NCBI RefSeq assembly: GCF_000376425.1
Contig: NZ_AQWL01000012.1
Span: 1 to 64,000, forward strand
Length of the DNA: 64,000 nt
Direction of reading: 5' to 3'
Source: Thiobacillus denitrificans DSM 12475
GTDB taxonomy: Bacteria > Pseudomonadota > Gammaproteobacteria > Burkholderiales > Thiobacillaceae
Shown: positions 16,636 to 25,384 of the stretch, piece after piece
Layout: each line of letters starts with the position of its first letter
Numbering within the stretch: position 1 is the stretch's first letter
Notes under the pieces: generated by a model
Database searches by the model: none
Told to the model about the DNA's origin: nothing
The model's input: the letters and a program-made list of their open reading frames with translations, nothing else
Position numbers and translations under genes: made by a program

Positions 16636-16856
16636 GGTTGTTTTCGATGGTCTGCGCGATGTTTGGAGTTCTTGGTTTAGCGGACTGGATGTTTGCCAGA
16701 AGCTTTATCAAGGTCGCACCTGATACCTCGGCGGCGCAAAGCATTGCGGAGCCATGGGTGCTGTATGCGAGTCTTTTTCTGATGTGTTTGGGCCTGTTCT
16801 TTGCGTGGGCGGCATCAGTGAACAGACCAGATGAAAACGAGACTCTCGAACAGTGA
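16632..16856 (+). CDS. Small membrane protein
   Basis: 74 residues, coupled to the SLOG gene by an ATGA overlap. It has a hydrophobic N-terminus (residues 4-25, could be a signal anchor) and a second helix at about 42-62 with an acidic tail. It could anchor or act with the neighbouring SLOG protein, but this rests only on the coupling. Confidence 0.5.
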   Translation: MRLFSMVCAMFGVLGLADWMFARSFIKVAPDTSAAQSIAEPWVLYASLFLMCLGLFFAWAASVNRPDENETLEQ

Positions 16857-16871
16857 GAGGAGCCATCTACC

Positions 16872-17327
16872 ATGCTTGATGAACGACAAGGCAGCATTTT
16901 CGACGCCCCGGTCCGCGCACTGGTGAATCCATGCAATACCGAGGGAATCATGGGCAAGGGACTTGCGCTTGAGTTCAAGCGGCGCTTCCCGGAAGCCTAC
17001 GAGTCCTACCGCCTGGCGTGCATGCGGAAGGAACTCGAGCCTGGCCTGATCCACGACTACTGGTTGGAAGACGGACGCCGCATCGTGCATTTCCCGACCA
17101 AGACGCTTTGGCGCAGCCCGTCGAAAATGGCTTACATCGAGGCCGGGCTGCCGCCACTCGTGGAGTTCGTACGCTTGAACGCCATCGAATCCATTGCGAT
17201 CCCTGCACTTGGCTGTGGGCTGGGCGGCCTGTCGTGGGCCCTTGTGAAGCGAGCGATCGAGGAAGCATTTTCCGCCATACCCCAGGGGGCCGTGGATGTG
17301 TGGCTTTTCCCGCCGGTGAGAAAATAA
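16872..17327 (+). CDS. Macro-domain protein (ADP-ribose binding/hydrolysing)
   Basis: 151 residues, essentially a single macro domain: 'VRALVNPCNTEGIMGKGLAL' (adenosine and ribose loop) and 'IAIPALGCGLGGLSW' (phosphate loop). The closest pattern I know is the N-terminal macro domain of DarG and related bacterial de-ADP-ribosylases. No DarT-like toxin is adjacent, so it is not an obvious toxin-antitoxin pair. Together with the SLOG and XF1762 genes upstream it may form a nucleotide-signal module. GAGGAG precedes the ATG. Confidence 0.85.
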   Translation: MLDERQGSIFDAPVRALVNPCNTEGIMGKGLALEFKRRFPEAYESYRLACMRKELEPGLIHDYWLEDGRRIVHFPTKTLWRSPSKMAYIEAGLPPLVEFVRLNAIESIAIPALGCGLGGLSWALVKRAIEEAFSAIPQGAVDVWLFPPVRK

Positions 17328-17582
17328 ATGTTCGCCCAGGTCGACAACTACTTTGTGATTCCGGTGCCATTCGACGTCGGTGATTTCTATATCTCGGGAA
17401 CTGGGTACCTGTGCGCGAGGACACCCGTAAGAACCGTTCTCGCCGAAGAACCGGTCAGCCAGTATGGGATCACCACCAACAGCAGGATCGTTGGATACGC
17501 ATCCCTGGATATCCAGCGCAAGGCCGGGCTGGATATTTCGGATCCCGGCATGACTGCATTGCTCCTCTTACGACCCAATTGA
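17328..17582 (+). CDS. Small hypothetical protein
   Basis: 84 residues starting MFAQVDNYFVIPVPFDVG, probably mostly beta. The ATG follows directly on the macro-gene stop codon (TAAATG), and the frame ends just before the next gene. No recognisable motif. Confidence 0.45.
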   Translation: MFAQVDNYFVIPVPFDVGDFYISGTGYLCARTPVRTVLAEEPVSQYGITTNSRIVGYASLDIQRKAGLDISDPGMTALLLLRPN

Positions 17583-17584
17583 AA

Positions 17585-18067
17585 ATGACTCAAGCTTCAA
17601 AGAAACCTGGCGCTGGCCGTCCTGTCATCGAGCGCCCCATGCAGAACGTGATCGGTCTGATGCGGCATCTAATCGGCAATGACGCCGGGGTGAACATCCA
17701 GGTTGCGGAAGAGATCGAGGCCATGACTGGGCGCTCGCTCGTGCCTCAGATCGAGGGGAAGAGCAGCGAAGCGAATACGAGGCAGCAGATTTCAAAGCGA
17801 ATTTCGGAGATTGCGGCCGGCGGGAAGCCCATTCCGCACTGGTTCGAGACTGCAGCGCGCGAGTGGTGCGTGCTGGAGGTGATGAGCAGGATCGCCGGGA
17901 AAAACGTCGAACTGAAGGTTGACGCAAGCGCTATCAACCTGACGCGCGCGCCGGCGGCGAGGGTTCTGGCCGAGGACCTGGTGGGTCTCGTGCTTCACCA
18001 TGCTGCAATCCGCGAAGAAAAAAAGGTCGCAGCATGTCTGCGGCTGATCGAAAAGTTGAACGATTGA
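17585..18067 (+). CDS. Hypothetical protein with N-terminal GAGRP motif
   Basis: 160 residues from ATG 17585, two bases after the previous stop. The start reads 'KKPGAGRPVIERPM', followed by a helical, polar body. The longer frame starting 17411 lies over the previous gene and is rejected. A DNA-binding role is possible from the basic start (low confidence). A 220-bp gap follows. Confidence 0.5.
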   Translation: MTQASKKPGAGRPVIERPMQNVIGLMRHLIGNDAGVNIQVAEEIEAMTGRSLVPQIEGKSSEANTRQQISKRISEIAAGGKPIPHWFETAAREWCVLEVMSRIAGKNVELKVDASAINLTRAPAARVLAEDLVGLVLHHAAIREEKKVAACLRLIEKLND

Positions 18068-18287
18068 CACCTTCTGAAGTGAGAAGTCCGCCTTTCTGAG
18101 CTTGGACGAATAGTGCACGGAATACCTTTAGAAGGTGGTTTCCGGGTCAGCCATGATGAATTAGCCTTCCGATCGGCGCCAGGCAAGTCTGGGAATTTTA
18201 TTTTCGGTGTCGTTTCCAAGCAGGTTGATTTTGTAGGATGTCCGGAATGGGCATTCCATATGTCGACCCTCGGCGAGAAAATCAATC
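18068..18287 (+). other. Intergenic region
   Basis: 220 bp between the GAGRP gene and the PH-domain gene. I find no convincing gene. A 68-codon frame at 18113-18319 lacks a ribosome-binding site and overlaps the next start. It probably holds the promoter for the PH-domain and sigma-factor genes, but no hexamer pair is clear enough to report. Confidence 0.3.
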
Positions 18288-18794
18288 ATGAGTTCCTATG
18301 TCTTAGACAACCTCGTTGACAGCGAAGACGTCCTCTACTTCAGTACGGTGTCGTACTGGGCCTACATCAACTATGCGATGGTCTCGTTGGTAATAGCGGT
18401 TGTCGCTTGGTTTCTTCATACCAACTGGTACTTGCCAATTTTTGTGCCTGTCGTGCTGCTCTCGCTGTCAGTTGGCAACATTATCCTTCTTAAGGTGCTC
18501 CGCGATGCAAACGAACTCGCCGTCACCAACCAACGCGTGATTATCAAAACAGGCTGGCTCTGGCAGAAAAGCGCGGTTCTGTACCTCTCCAGGGTCGAGG
18601 GCGTGGAGGTTAACCAGAGCCTGCTCGGCCGCATCCTGAACTACGGCACGGTACAGGTGAGGGGCGTCGGTACGGAGGTCTTTCCCGTGCCCTATGTGAT
18701 CGACCCGACCGAATTCCGTCGTCAGGTATTCGAGGCTGCAAGCGCGTGCAAGGCAGCGCATCCTCAGGCCGAAGAATCACCCATGCCCGCCTAA
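18288..18794 (+). CDS. Bacterial PH-domain membrane protein (bPH2/YdbT-like)
   Basis: 168 residues. Two membrane helices (about 24-45 and 48-70) are followed by a compact beta domain reading 'ANELAVTNQRVIIKTGWLW', 'YLSRVEGVEVNQSLLGRIL' and 'YGTVQVRGVG'. This is the classical signature of bacterial PH-like domains of the DUF304/YdbT type. Such proteins sit at the inner membrane with unknown roles. It precedes the membrane-tethered sigma factor by 28 bases, so the two may work together in envelope sensing (inference). Confidence 0.85.
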   Translation: MSSYVLDNLVDSEDVLYFSTVSYWAYINYAMVSLVIAVVAWFLHTNWYLPIFVPVVLLSLSVGNIILLKVLRDANELAVTNQRVIIKTGWLWQKSAVLYLSRVEGVEVNQSLLGRILNYGTVQVRGVGTEVFPVPYVIDPTEFRRQVFEAASACKAAHPQAEESPMPA

Positions 18795-18822
18795 TCCGCA
18801 TACATTTCCCTGGAACCTATAA

Positions 18823-20010
18823 ATGGAACAGCACAACGATGAGACCCTGATGCTCTTATACGGAGCTGGCGAACTTCAACGCTTCCAGGTTCTTTTCGAC
18901 AACTGGCGGCATGCCGTCTACCGCTACCTCTACCATCTGGTTCGTGAGGACGCAGAAGCGGTCTACCAGGCAACCTGGCTGAAATTCATCGAGCGTCGTG
19001 CAGAATACACGGAGAATAGCCGCTTCAAGCCGTGGCTATTTGGCATCGCCCACGGACAGCTGATGGAAAATCTGACGGCGCGCAGGATGGAAAAAATCAT
19101 GGAGGTTGAAGACGCGGCCGTCGAAATCTCCAGCCACAATTTGCATGAACTCCACTTCCGCTCGCGCTTCGAGCAAGGATTGATGGAAGCGATCAGCGCA
19201 CTGCCGGCGCCGATGAAAGAAGCTTTTCTTTTGTCGGAGGAAGGCCTGACGATAGAGGAGATCGCCGAAGCCGTCTGCGTGAGCAATGCCGTGGCAACGT
19301 CCAGGTTGGAACACGCCCACGCCATCGTCATCAAAACACTTTCCGCCTGGGGCGTCCCCATGGGCGACACCTCAGAGACCTGGAAAACAATCCGGGACGT
19401 TGAGCGCAACGATATCCTCGACGACCAGCTTTTGGCGACCTCGAAGCTCCCGGACTGGCCGCCCAAGCTCGTCAACCTCGATGTACCCGCGGAGTCTGAA
19501 GCAGAGGATAAGAGCCCCACCTCGATCTGGAGCAAGGTAAGGCCTTCGTACGCGATTGCCGGACTGCTCTTGTCCATTGCGGTTGGCGCAGCCTTCTTCG
19601 CTTCCGTCATTCCGGCAACGGTAAAACGCGAGTTCCAACAGGCCAAATCGGTAACGAAGAAGGCATCCCAGCCGCCTGCGAAGATGGCCGAACCGACAAT
19701 CCCCCCTGCCCCATCTCTGGGAGGTGTAAAAACCGCTCCGTTGGTCGATGTGTCCGCAGAAGCTGCGCGCAAACCACGAGCGAAAGTGGCCGCCAAACCA
19801 GCATTGAAGCGCCCGAAAGTTGACGAAGTGACTGATGAGGCATTGGATGACGCTCAGGTCGTTGCAGACGACGCCAGCGCCAAAGTCACCCCTGAGCCAG
19901 CACCCCCGCAGCCGCCGAAGATGGTCTGGGTACGGCAACCCGACAACTCGTACTGGAAGGATTCGATACCGATCGGGACCGCGCCGTTTTTCATCGAGGG
20001 AAGTCGATAG
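18823..20010 (+). CDS. ECF-type sigma factor fused to a membrane segment and Pro-rich tail
   Basis: 395 residues. Residues 15-80 match sigma-70 region 2 ('RYLYHLVREDAEAVYQATWL', 'WLFGIAHG'). Residues 120-175 match region 4 (ALPAPMKEAF, then a helix-turn-helix 'LTIEEIAEAVCVSNAVATSR'). A single membrane helix lies at about 243-265, followed by an Ala/Pro/Lys-rich tail and a closing aromatic segment (YWKDSIPIG). Free ECF factors are about 180 residues. The extension makes this a membrane-anchored factor that may need proteolysis or carry its own anti-sigma. There is no separate anti-sigma gene. Its target promoters are unknown. Confidence 0.85.
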   Translation: MEQHNDETLMLLYGAGELQRFQVLFDNWRHAVYRYLYHLVREDAEAVYQATWLKFIERRAEYTENSRFKPWLFGIAHGQLMENLTARRMEKIMEVEDAAVEISSHNLHELHFRSRFEQGLMEAISALPAPMKEAFLLSEEGLTIEEIAEAVCVSNAVATSRLEHAHAIVIKTLSAWGVPMGDTSETWKTIRDVERNDILDDQLLATSKLPDWPPKLVNLDVPAESEAEDKSPTSIWSKVRPSYAIAGLLLSIAVGAAFFASVIPATVKREFQQAKSVTKKASQPPAKMAEPTIPPAPSLGGVKTAPLVDVSAEAARKPRAKVAAKPALKRPKVDEVTDEALDDAQVVADDASAKVTPEPAPPQPPKMVWVRQPDNSYWKDSIPIGTAPFFIEGSR

Positions 20011-20058
20011 GCAGTGGCGGCTTCGTTTTTTTGGTGACGACGCCTCGCAAACGCTGTA

Positions 20059-20113
20059 TTGACGCGGGCTTCCGCGACACGTAACATTTTCGTTTATATT
20101 AACAATATTGTTA
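20059..20113 (+). promoter_or_regulatory. Promoter and palindromic operator of the condensin operon
   Basis: TTGACG (20059-20064) and TAACAT (20082-20087) are spaced by 17 bases, a near-consensus sigma70 promoter. Transcription should begin at about 20094. The initially transcribed region holds a perfect 14-bp palindrome TAACAATATTGTTA (20100-20113). A half-site GTAACA at 20081-20086 inside the -10 mirrors TGTTAC at 20109-20114. The layout is that of an autoregulated operator for the winged-helix protein encoded 13 bases downstream. Confidence 0.7.
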
Positions 20114-20126
20114 CGCGAAGCGTGGA

Positions 20127-20414
20127 ATGCAAAATAACTCTGTGATCCTGACGGACGCCGCGATACGTGCTTTCCTGAACAAACCCCTAACCAAGGCAGA
20201 ATCCATTGCCCTTTGGTGGTTCGTGGCCAACCTGCCCGCCGGCGGTGACGTCATTTCGCTAGCAAGCTTGGCTGAAACTCTCAAGGTTCCGAGAGAGCGT
20301 TTGAGTCCGACTATAAAACGTCTTTGCGAAATTGGCTTTCTGGTGCGCGGCGCCAAGATTGCCCTTTCCTATCACTACAAACTGAACCCGGTCTTCATCC
20401 GCATCCTTTCATGA
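20127..20414 (+). CDS. Winged-helix regulator leading the MukFEB-JetD operon
   Basis: 95 residues: 'ESIALWWFVANLPAGGDVIS' and 'LASLAETLKVPRERLSPTIK' form a helix-turn-helix. A wing 'GFLVRGAKIALSYHYKLNP' follows, the plan of MarR/RepL-like winged-helix proteins. Its stop is embedded in the next start (ATGA at 20411-20414), so it is translationally coupled to the kleisin gene and belongs to the system. Since a promoter with a palindrome lies just upstream, autorepression is the simplest model. An alternative is a plasmid-recognition subunit. Confidence 0.8.
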   Translation: MQNNSVILTDAAIRAFLNKPLTKAESIALWWFVANLPAGGDVISLASLAETLKVPRERLSPTIKRLCEIGFLVRGAKIALSYHYKLNPVFIRILS

Positions 20415-21727
20415 ACGGACAAGGTCAGACCGGCGTCAACGAAATTATCCAGACCGTCCTTGACGACGGGTTATCGCTGGATCTTTGGCCTCGCGATGTC
20501 GCCCTTTTGGTTCTCATCCAGAAAAAAATGAATTCCGGAACGGGGTTTTCCTTCGCCATGGAGGGCGGCGAATTGCGTTCCCTGGCGGCAAAGGTGGATG
20601 GGCTGGAGGTCAAGGATTCGTCGGGTACCGAGAAACGTCTGACTGAAAGCATAAACAGGCTGATCCGGGCCAACTGTCTGGCCCGCGCAGACCTCTCGCG
20701 CCTGCGCAATATCGAAGACACGGAATACCAGCTCACATCCCTCGGCGAAAGCATTGCCTCCTGGCATATCGAGCACACCCGCTTCAGCGGGGAACCGATG
20801 GCCGCCATTCTGCAGGTGTTCAATGGCCAGATCGTCGATCTGCATGCCAAAGCGCTGAACCTCGAAGGGGATGAGGATTGGCGGAGGGACATCCTGTTGC
20901 CGATGCAGGTGGTCCTGAAGGACATGCTCGTGAACGTCCAGCGTCACCAGCGAGAGCTGGACCGTCAACATGAAGCGCTGCGTGCTTTCATCCCCACGCT
21001 TCTGACGGAAAACAGCGAAGCCTCCATTGACCAGTGCGAGCAGCAACTGACACAGGTCATCCGCACCATCGACGACCTTCAGGAAGTTACGCTCTCCTCA
21101 TCCAGCAAGGCGTTCGAACTGCTCTATCAGATCGAAATCGCCGGCGAGAACAAGAAGATCGAAGGAGTAGGCCCCGTCTGTCAGGACATCACGCGGCGCA
21201 TGCATTCCATCGTGCAGTGGACCGCGCAGCGGGCCACAGACTGGGTTGAGCATCACGGCGTTGTGCACGATTTTCTTCGGAGCGTTATTCGCATCGATCG
21301 CCAGCGACGTCTCACTGAAGCGCTCAAACACGCTATCGCAATCCCTCCGGACTGGTCGCTCAGGATCAGCCTGGAACCCCGACTGATCAGGATGCGCGAG
21401 GATGTCCGGCAGCAGAGCCGGACGAGGTCTGCGCCCAGACTGCCTCGCCGCGATTATGCGCAGGAGAAGGTGCCGCACGTCGAAGATGAATTGCCGGGTC
21501 GCCTCAGGGCCCTGCTCGACCAGAAGCTAGCTGAAGGCGAGGCCCGATGGAGCGAGATTGTCACTGCCGCGATCACAGAAGGCGCTGACCCAGACAATGT
21601 ATTCGCTCACTTGTCCTGGCTCATGGGTGAAATGGTGAGGTCAGGCAAGATCGATGCCGGAGAGCGAAACTGGGTGCCGGTGGCCAGCGGCATGCGCATG
21701 GAAGAACTAAGGATAACTGCACCATGA
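20411..21727 (+). CDS. jetA: MukF/MksF (JetA)-like kleisin
   Basis: 438 residues from ATG 20411. An in-frame ATG at 20324 lies inside the regulator and is rejected. The chain shows the MukF plan: N-terminal winged helix (1-110) ending 'YQLTSLGESIASWHIE', a helical middle with an amphipathic segment 'LPMQVVLKDMLVNVQRHQRE', then 'IVQWTAQRATDWVEHH' and 'VIRIDRQRRLTEAL'. A C-terminal winged helix (about 360-438) completes it. Each of these blocks can be laid alongside E. coli MukF from memory. Kleisins bridge the two SMC heads. It overlaps jetB by four bases. Confidence 0.88.
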   Translation: MNGQGQTGVNEIIQTVLDDGLSLDLWPRDVALLVLIQKKMNSGTGFSFAMEGGELRSLAAKVDGLEVKDSSGTEKRLTESINRLIRANCLARADLSRLRNIEDTEYQLTSLGESIASWHIEHTRFSGEPMAAILQVFNGQIVDLHAKALNLEGDEDWRRDILLPMQVVLKDMLVNVQRHQRELDRQHEALRAFIPTLLTENSEASIDQCEQQLTQVIRTIDDLQEVTLSSSSKAFELLYQIEIAGENKKIEGVGPVCQDITRRMHSIVQWTAQRATDWVEHHGVVHDFLRSVIRIDRQRRLTEALKHAIAIPPDWSLRISLEPRLIRMREDVRQQSRTRSAPRLPRRDYAQEKVPHVEDELPGRLRALLDQKLAEGEARWSEIVTAAITEGADPDNVFAHLSWLMGEMVRSGKIDAGERNWVPVASGMRMEELRITAP

Positions 21728-22371
21728 ATTACCTCGACAGGCATTTTGTCGATGCGGACCTGATTCTGCGCCGAGGCGGCCATATCAACCGGTCGAACCT
21801 CTCTCTCTATCAGTTCCTCATCGACCACTTCGATGACCTCAAGGCCTTCTACCAAGGCTACCAGTGCGAACTGGTCCAGCACTCAGATGGTTTCTTCTTC
21901 CTGATGTCGAAGGGAGGGCTCATTCCGAGCAGAATCCTGCCGAAGCCTTGTGTCCATCTGGGCATGTTCATTGCCCTGAAAACACGGGATCCGGAAATCA
22001 CCCGCTCGTCCGGCCGGATCAGCCTGCCCAATCTAATGCAGTCAATTGAGACCTCTGTTCCCCGCGAGACGCTGCAGCAGGTCTATGCGCCCAAACAACG
22101 GGAATCCTCGTCCGACAACCGAATCGCCGACGAGATCAAGAAAGCATTGAAGACTCTTGTCGACTTGCGTTTCATCGAGATGCACGGAGATGCCATCAAG
22201 CCGCTGGAAGCCATTCACCGTTTCGCCGAACTCGCACGGCACGACAATAACCCGGATGAGATCAGTCGTTTGGTGCTGACGGAGCACAAAGGCGTGGCCT
22301 TCCAGGCCTTCGGTGAAGAGAGCGAAGAAGAAGCTGACGATGATAGGGATGAAAATGAAGGGAAGGATTGA
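21724..22371 (+). CDS. jetB: MukE/MksE (JetB)-like condensin subunit
   Basis: 215 residues. 'LRRGGHINRSNLSLYQFL', 'FYQGYQCELVQHSDGFFFL' and 'GLIPSRILPK' parallel the opening of MukE. 'IKKALKTLVDLRFIEMHG' parallels its C-terminal winged helix. As in MukE, the chain ends in a highly acidic tail (ESEEEADDDRDENEG). MukE-type (KITE) subunits dimerise and bind the kleisin and DNA. ATGA overlap with jetA, and its 3' end overlaps the SMC start. Confidence 0.88.
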   Translation: MNYLDRHFVDADLILRRGGHINRSNLSLYQFLIDHFDDLKAFYQGYQCELVQHSDGFFFLMSKGGLIPSRILPKPCVHLGMFIALKTRDPEITRSSGRISLPNLMQSIETSVPRETLQQVYAPKQRESSSDNRIADEIKKALKTLVDLRFIEMHGDAIKPLEAIHRFAELARHDNNPDEISRLVLTEHKGVAFQAFGEESEEEADDDRDENEGKD

Positions 22372-25300
22372 ACAGATTGCCTATATCGGTTGGCTCGGCA
22401 TCGACTATGAAGCCATCACGCTGGACAAGGGGGCCTTCACCGGCCTGATCGGGCCAAGCGGAGCCGGTAAGTCGACCCTGACAATGTGCCTGGCCTACGC
22501 CCAGCTGCCTGACCGCCGGGTACTGGACATTAGTCCCATTTCTGACCTGCAGGACCCCCATAACGCCGGGAAGGACAGTCTGCTCGGCCGGATCAGTCCG
22601 AACTATGGGTACGCTTATGTCGTGCTGGATATCCTGACCCGGCACGGCAAGCGTCTGATCGCCGGCATCCATGCTCAAGGCGAGGACGGCCGCGGAAACC
22701 TTACCCGCTTCTACATCGACAACTACCCGGAAGGGGCCCCGCTGCAGGACGCCTTACGGATCAGTGAAGGTGATACCCAGCATTACCCCGATCTGCCTGA
22801 TCTGAAACGCAGTCTGGCCGCCAGAGGGTACGACCTCCATATCTGCCGGCAGGTGCAGGATTACGGACAGGTGCTTTATGAAGCTGGCGTGCTGCCGACC
22901 AATCTCGCCGATTTCTCGGACCGGTCGCTCTACAGCAAGCTCATCGAGGCAACATACCGGGGCGGCATTTCCGCAGATGTAGCGAGCAAACTCAAGGACT
23001 ACCTCCTGCCCGAGGACCGGAAGGTCCCTGAGATGGTCTCCAAAATTCAGGAATGTACCAGTCAGGTCTTCAGTACCCGACGTACGCTGGGCGACGCAGA
23101 TCGACAGCTCAACCTGCTCCAGGCTACTTACGGCACCGGTAAGGAAATTGTGTTGAACGCCCTCCGGCATGAGATCGATGTGCAGCATGTCGTCGAACTG
23201 GAGATTGAAAGACTGGAACGCGAGGTCACCGCGGACATGGAGACGCTGTCCAGCAAGACTCAAGAGGTCGATCTGCTGTCAAAAGACATCCGGACGACCG
23301 AGGAGACTATTCAAACCCTTCAGCAGAGCACCCAAACTGAACTTAGAACTGAAGAAGGTTTGATGGATGTCCGGGGTAAAGAGGTACAGACCAAAGAAAC
23401 TGCACATGACGCTGCCAAGGGCCAACTGCGTCAGTTCAAGAAAGGCGAGAAAGCGTGGAAGGCTGCGGCCGGCATACACGCCGATCGCGATCCAACTTGG
23501 TTGGCAGATTGGCTGGATAATGAAATTGAAAATCGCGGTAACGACATTGCCAGGAAAGGATTGGAAATAGAGGGGCTTCAGGCGAGCCGCGCCGCCCTAG
23601 TTGTCGGTACAGTCAATACGAAAACAGCTACCCTCGCAAAGTCTGTCGGCGGCCAGACGCTGGAAGAGGTTTTTGATGAATCAGGCGATCAACAAGCCGT
23701 CGCATTGGAAATGGGACTTTGCGGCCTGGTAGATGGCGTTGTAGGGGTCACGCCGGATGTTCTGGTCAACCTGGAATCCAGCCAGGATTTGCCGGACATC
23801 TTCTGGCTTGGCGAACGCTCTCCCAGTGAAGCAACGGTCAGAACCGTCGGACAATGGAACGTATCGGCCGGCGCCGGCGGCTACATCGTGTCGAGCAAGC
23901 GCAGACATCCCGTTTTCGGCAGGCAGGCCCGCGAGAACCGGATAACGGAGATTGATAAAAACATCAAAATCCTGCTCGACAAGCAAAAAACCTATCGCAT
24001 CGAGAAAGAAGGCGAGGACGGCAAAGGCGGACTCAAGGGCCGCCTCAGTTCACTGCAAATGAACCACGAGGCGATCGCCTTCTTCATTGAAAATCGAGGC
24101 AATGCCATTGCCATCGAGCAGAACGCAGAAACCGCCAAAAAGGCTCATGAAGATGCCAGCCGCCTTCACGGTGAATCTCAGTTCAAGGTGAATGATCTTA
24201 GAAATAAGTTGCTCAAGGTTGGCGAGCCCCACCAGGAAAATCTCAAAGAGCTAAACAACAAGAAAACCAAGGCGGAACGAACACTGGATGAAATCAGTAA
24301 ACGTCTTCCAGGCAAACAGGATTCGCTGAAAGAAAATCAAGATCAGCTCCGGAAGCAGCGCGATTCCATGGCGTCGATGATCGAAACTCTTGGGCAACAA
24401 GGCGAATCCTTCCTGTCCGATGCCCGAGGGATGGAATCACCGCTGCCGGACATCTATAACATCGAACAGACACGACGAATCATCAATCTGAGAAACGCGC
24501 TTGAAAGTGAATCGCCCTCAAGACTGGAGTTGATTCAAGCTGCCTCGCCGACAGACACGTCGAGTTGCATCCGGCTCTGGCCTATGCTGCTCGAAATCTT
24601 GCGCGACCGGATCGTGCTCGATCTGGCCGATATGGACGGCGCCGATTTACTCAGCGAAATGCGGAAGAGACGGAACAACCTGAATGACCAGCTGGGGCTA
24701 CAGGAAAACGAAGTCAGAATTCAGGCCCGCTCGCTGCATAGCGCGATCCAGTCATCCGTGTCTTCCCAGCGGAACCGAATCCGGGCGCTCAGCAAGCTCG
24801 GTGAAGACATCCACTTCGGCAACATCGTCGGCATCCGCATCGTCGTCGATACCCGCCAGGAAATGCTGTCCATGCTGGAGGGATTCGCCGATCAGATGTC
24901 GCTGTTCCAGGACAATACCAAGCCAGTCGACCAGTCCCTCCGGGAATTCTTCGCGGCGGCCAGCGAGAAGTACAAGTTCACGGGGGAGGAACTGCTGGAC
25001 TACCGGAATTACATGGACCTCAGAATCGAGGCACGGCGTAAAAATAAGGAATGGGAAACCGCCTCCTCCCTGTCCGGCGGCGAATCGATCGGTGGCGGCT
25101 TGGCCATAGCCCTGATGCTGTCGAGATCGATGGCATCCCGAGGCGAAATCAAGCCTGAACAGATCACCCCCCTTTTCGTCATCGACGAACTGCACCGGCT
25201 CGATCCAAAGGGCCAGGGCATGATCGTTGACTTCGCCAAGCGCGAGGGCTTCCAGGTCTATGTCACAGCCCAGGCCCTGAAGCCGAACTTTGAATGCACG

Positions 25301-25384
25301 CTCTATACGCTTGAGCGCATATACGATCCTGAAGAACGGCTCATCATCCGGGGTCAGGAGAAGAAGCTGCCCCATGCCGCCTGA
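22355..25384 (+). CDS. jetC: MukB/MksB (JetC)-like SMC ATPase
   Basis: 1009 residues from ATG 22355 (AGGG upstream; ATG 22349 is also possible). Walker A GPSGAGKST lies at 33-41. Coiled-coil arms lie at about 240-380 and 590-700, flanking a small hinge (about 390-530, around 'GDQQAVALEMGLCGLVDG'). The ABC signature LSGGES lies at 906-911 and Walker B LFVIDELHRLD at about 940-950. The SGGESIGGG block with the following helix is MukB-like. It is much shorter than MukB (about 1480), as in Mks/Wadjet ATPases. It should extrude DNA loops by ATP hydrolysis. Overlaps both neighbours. Confidence 0.9.
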   Translation: MKGRIEQIAYIGWLGIDYEAITLDKGAFTGLIGPSGAGKSTLTMCLAYAQLPDRRVLDISPISDLQDPHNAGKDSLLGRISPNYGYAYVVLDILTRHGKRLIAGIHAQGEDGRGNLTRFYIDNYPEGAPLQDALRISEGDTQHYPDLPDLKRSLAARGYDLHICRQVQDYGQVLYEAGVLPTNLADFSDRSLYSKLIEATYRGGISADVASKLKDYLLPEDRKVPEMVSKIQECTSQVFSTRRTLGDADRQLNLLQATYGTGKEIVLNALRHEIDVQHVVELEIERLEREVTADMETLSSKTQEVDLLSKDIRTTEETIQTLQQSTQTELRTEEGLMDVRGKEVQTKETAHDAAKGQLRQFKKGEKAWKAAAGIHADRDPTWLADWLDNEIENRGNDIARKGLEIEGLQASRAALVVGTVNTKTATLAKSVGGQTLEEVFDESGDQQAVALEMGLCGLVDGVVGVTPDVLVNLESSQDLPDIFWLGERSPSEATVRTVGQWNVSAGAGGYIVSSKRRHPVFGRQARENRITEIDKNIKILLDKQKTYRIEKEGEDGKGGLKGRLSSLQMNHEAIAFFIENRGNAIAIEQNAETAKKAHEDASRLHGESQFKVNDLRNKLLKVGEPHQENLKELNNKKTKAERTLDEISKRLPGKQDSLKENQDQLRKQRDSMASMIETLGQQGESFLSDARGMESPLPDIYNIEQTRRIINLRNALESESPSRLELIQAASPTDTSSCIRLWPMLLEILRDRIVLDLADMDGADLLSEMRKRRNNLNDQLGLQENEVRIQARSLHSAIQSSVSSQRNRIRALSKLGEDIHFGNIVGIRIVVDTRQEMLSMLEGFADQMSLFQDNTKPVDQSLREFFAAASEKYKFTGEELLDYRNYMDLRIEARRKNKEWETASSLSGGESIGGGLAIALMLSRSMASRGEIKPEQITPLFVIDELHRLDPKGQGMIVDFAKREGFQVYVTAQALKPNFECTLYTLERIYDPEERLIIRGQEKKLPHAA

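Noticed and set aside
16872-17327. Macro-domain gene as antitoxin of a DarT/DarG pair
   Set aside because: No DarT-like ADP-ribosyltransferase is adjacent on either side.
18113-18319. 68-codon plus-strand frame before the PH-domain gene
   Set aside because: No ribosome-binding site, and it overlaps the convincing start at 18288.
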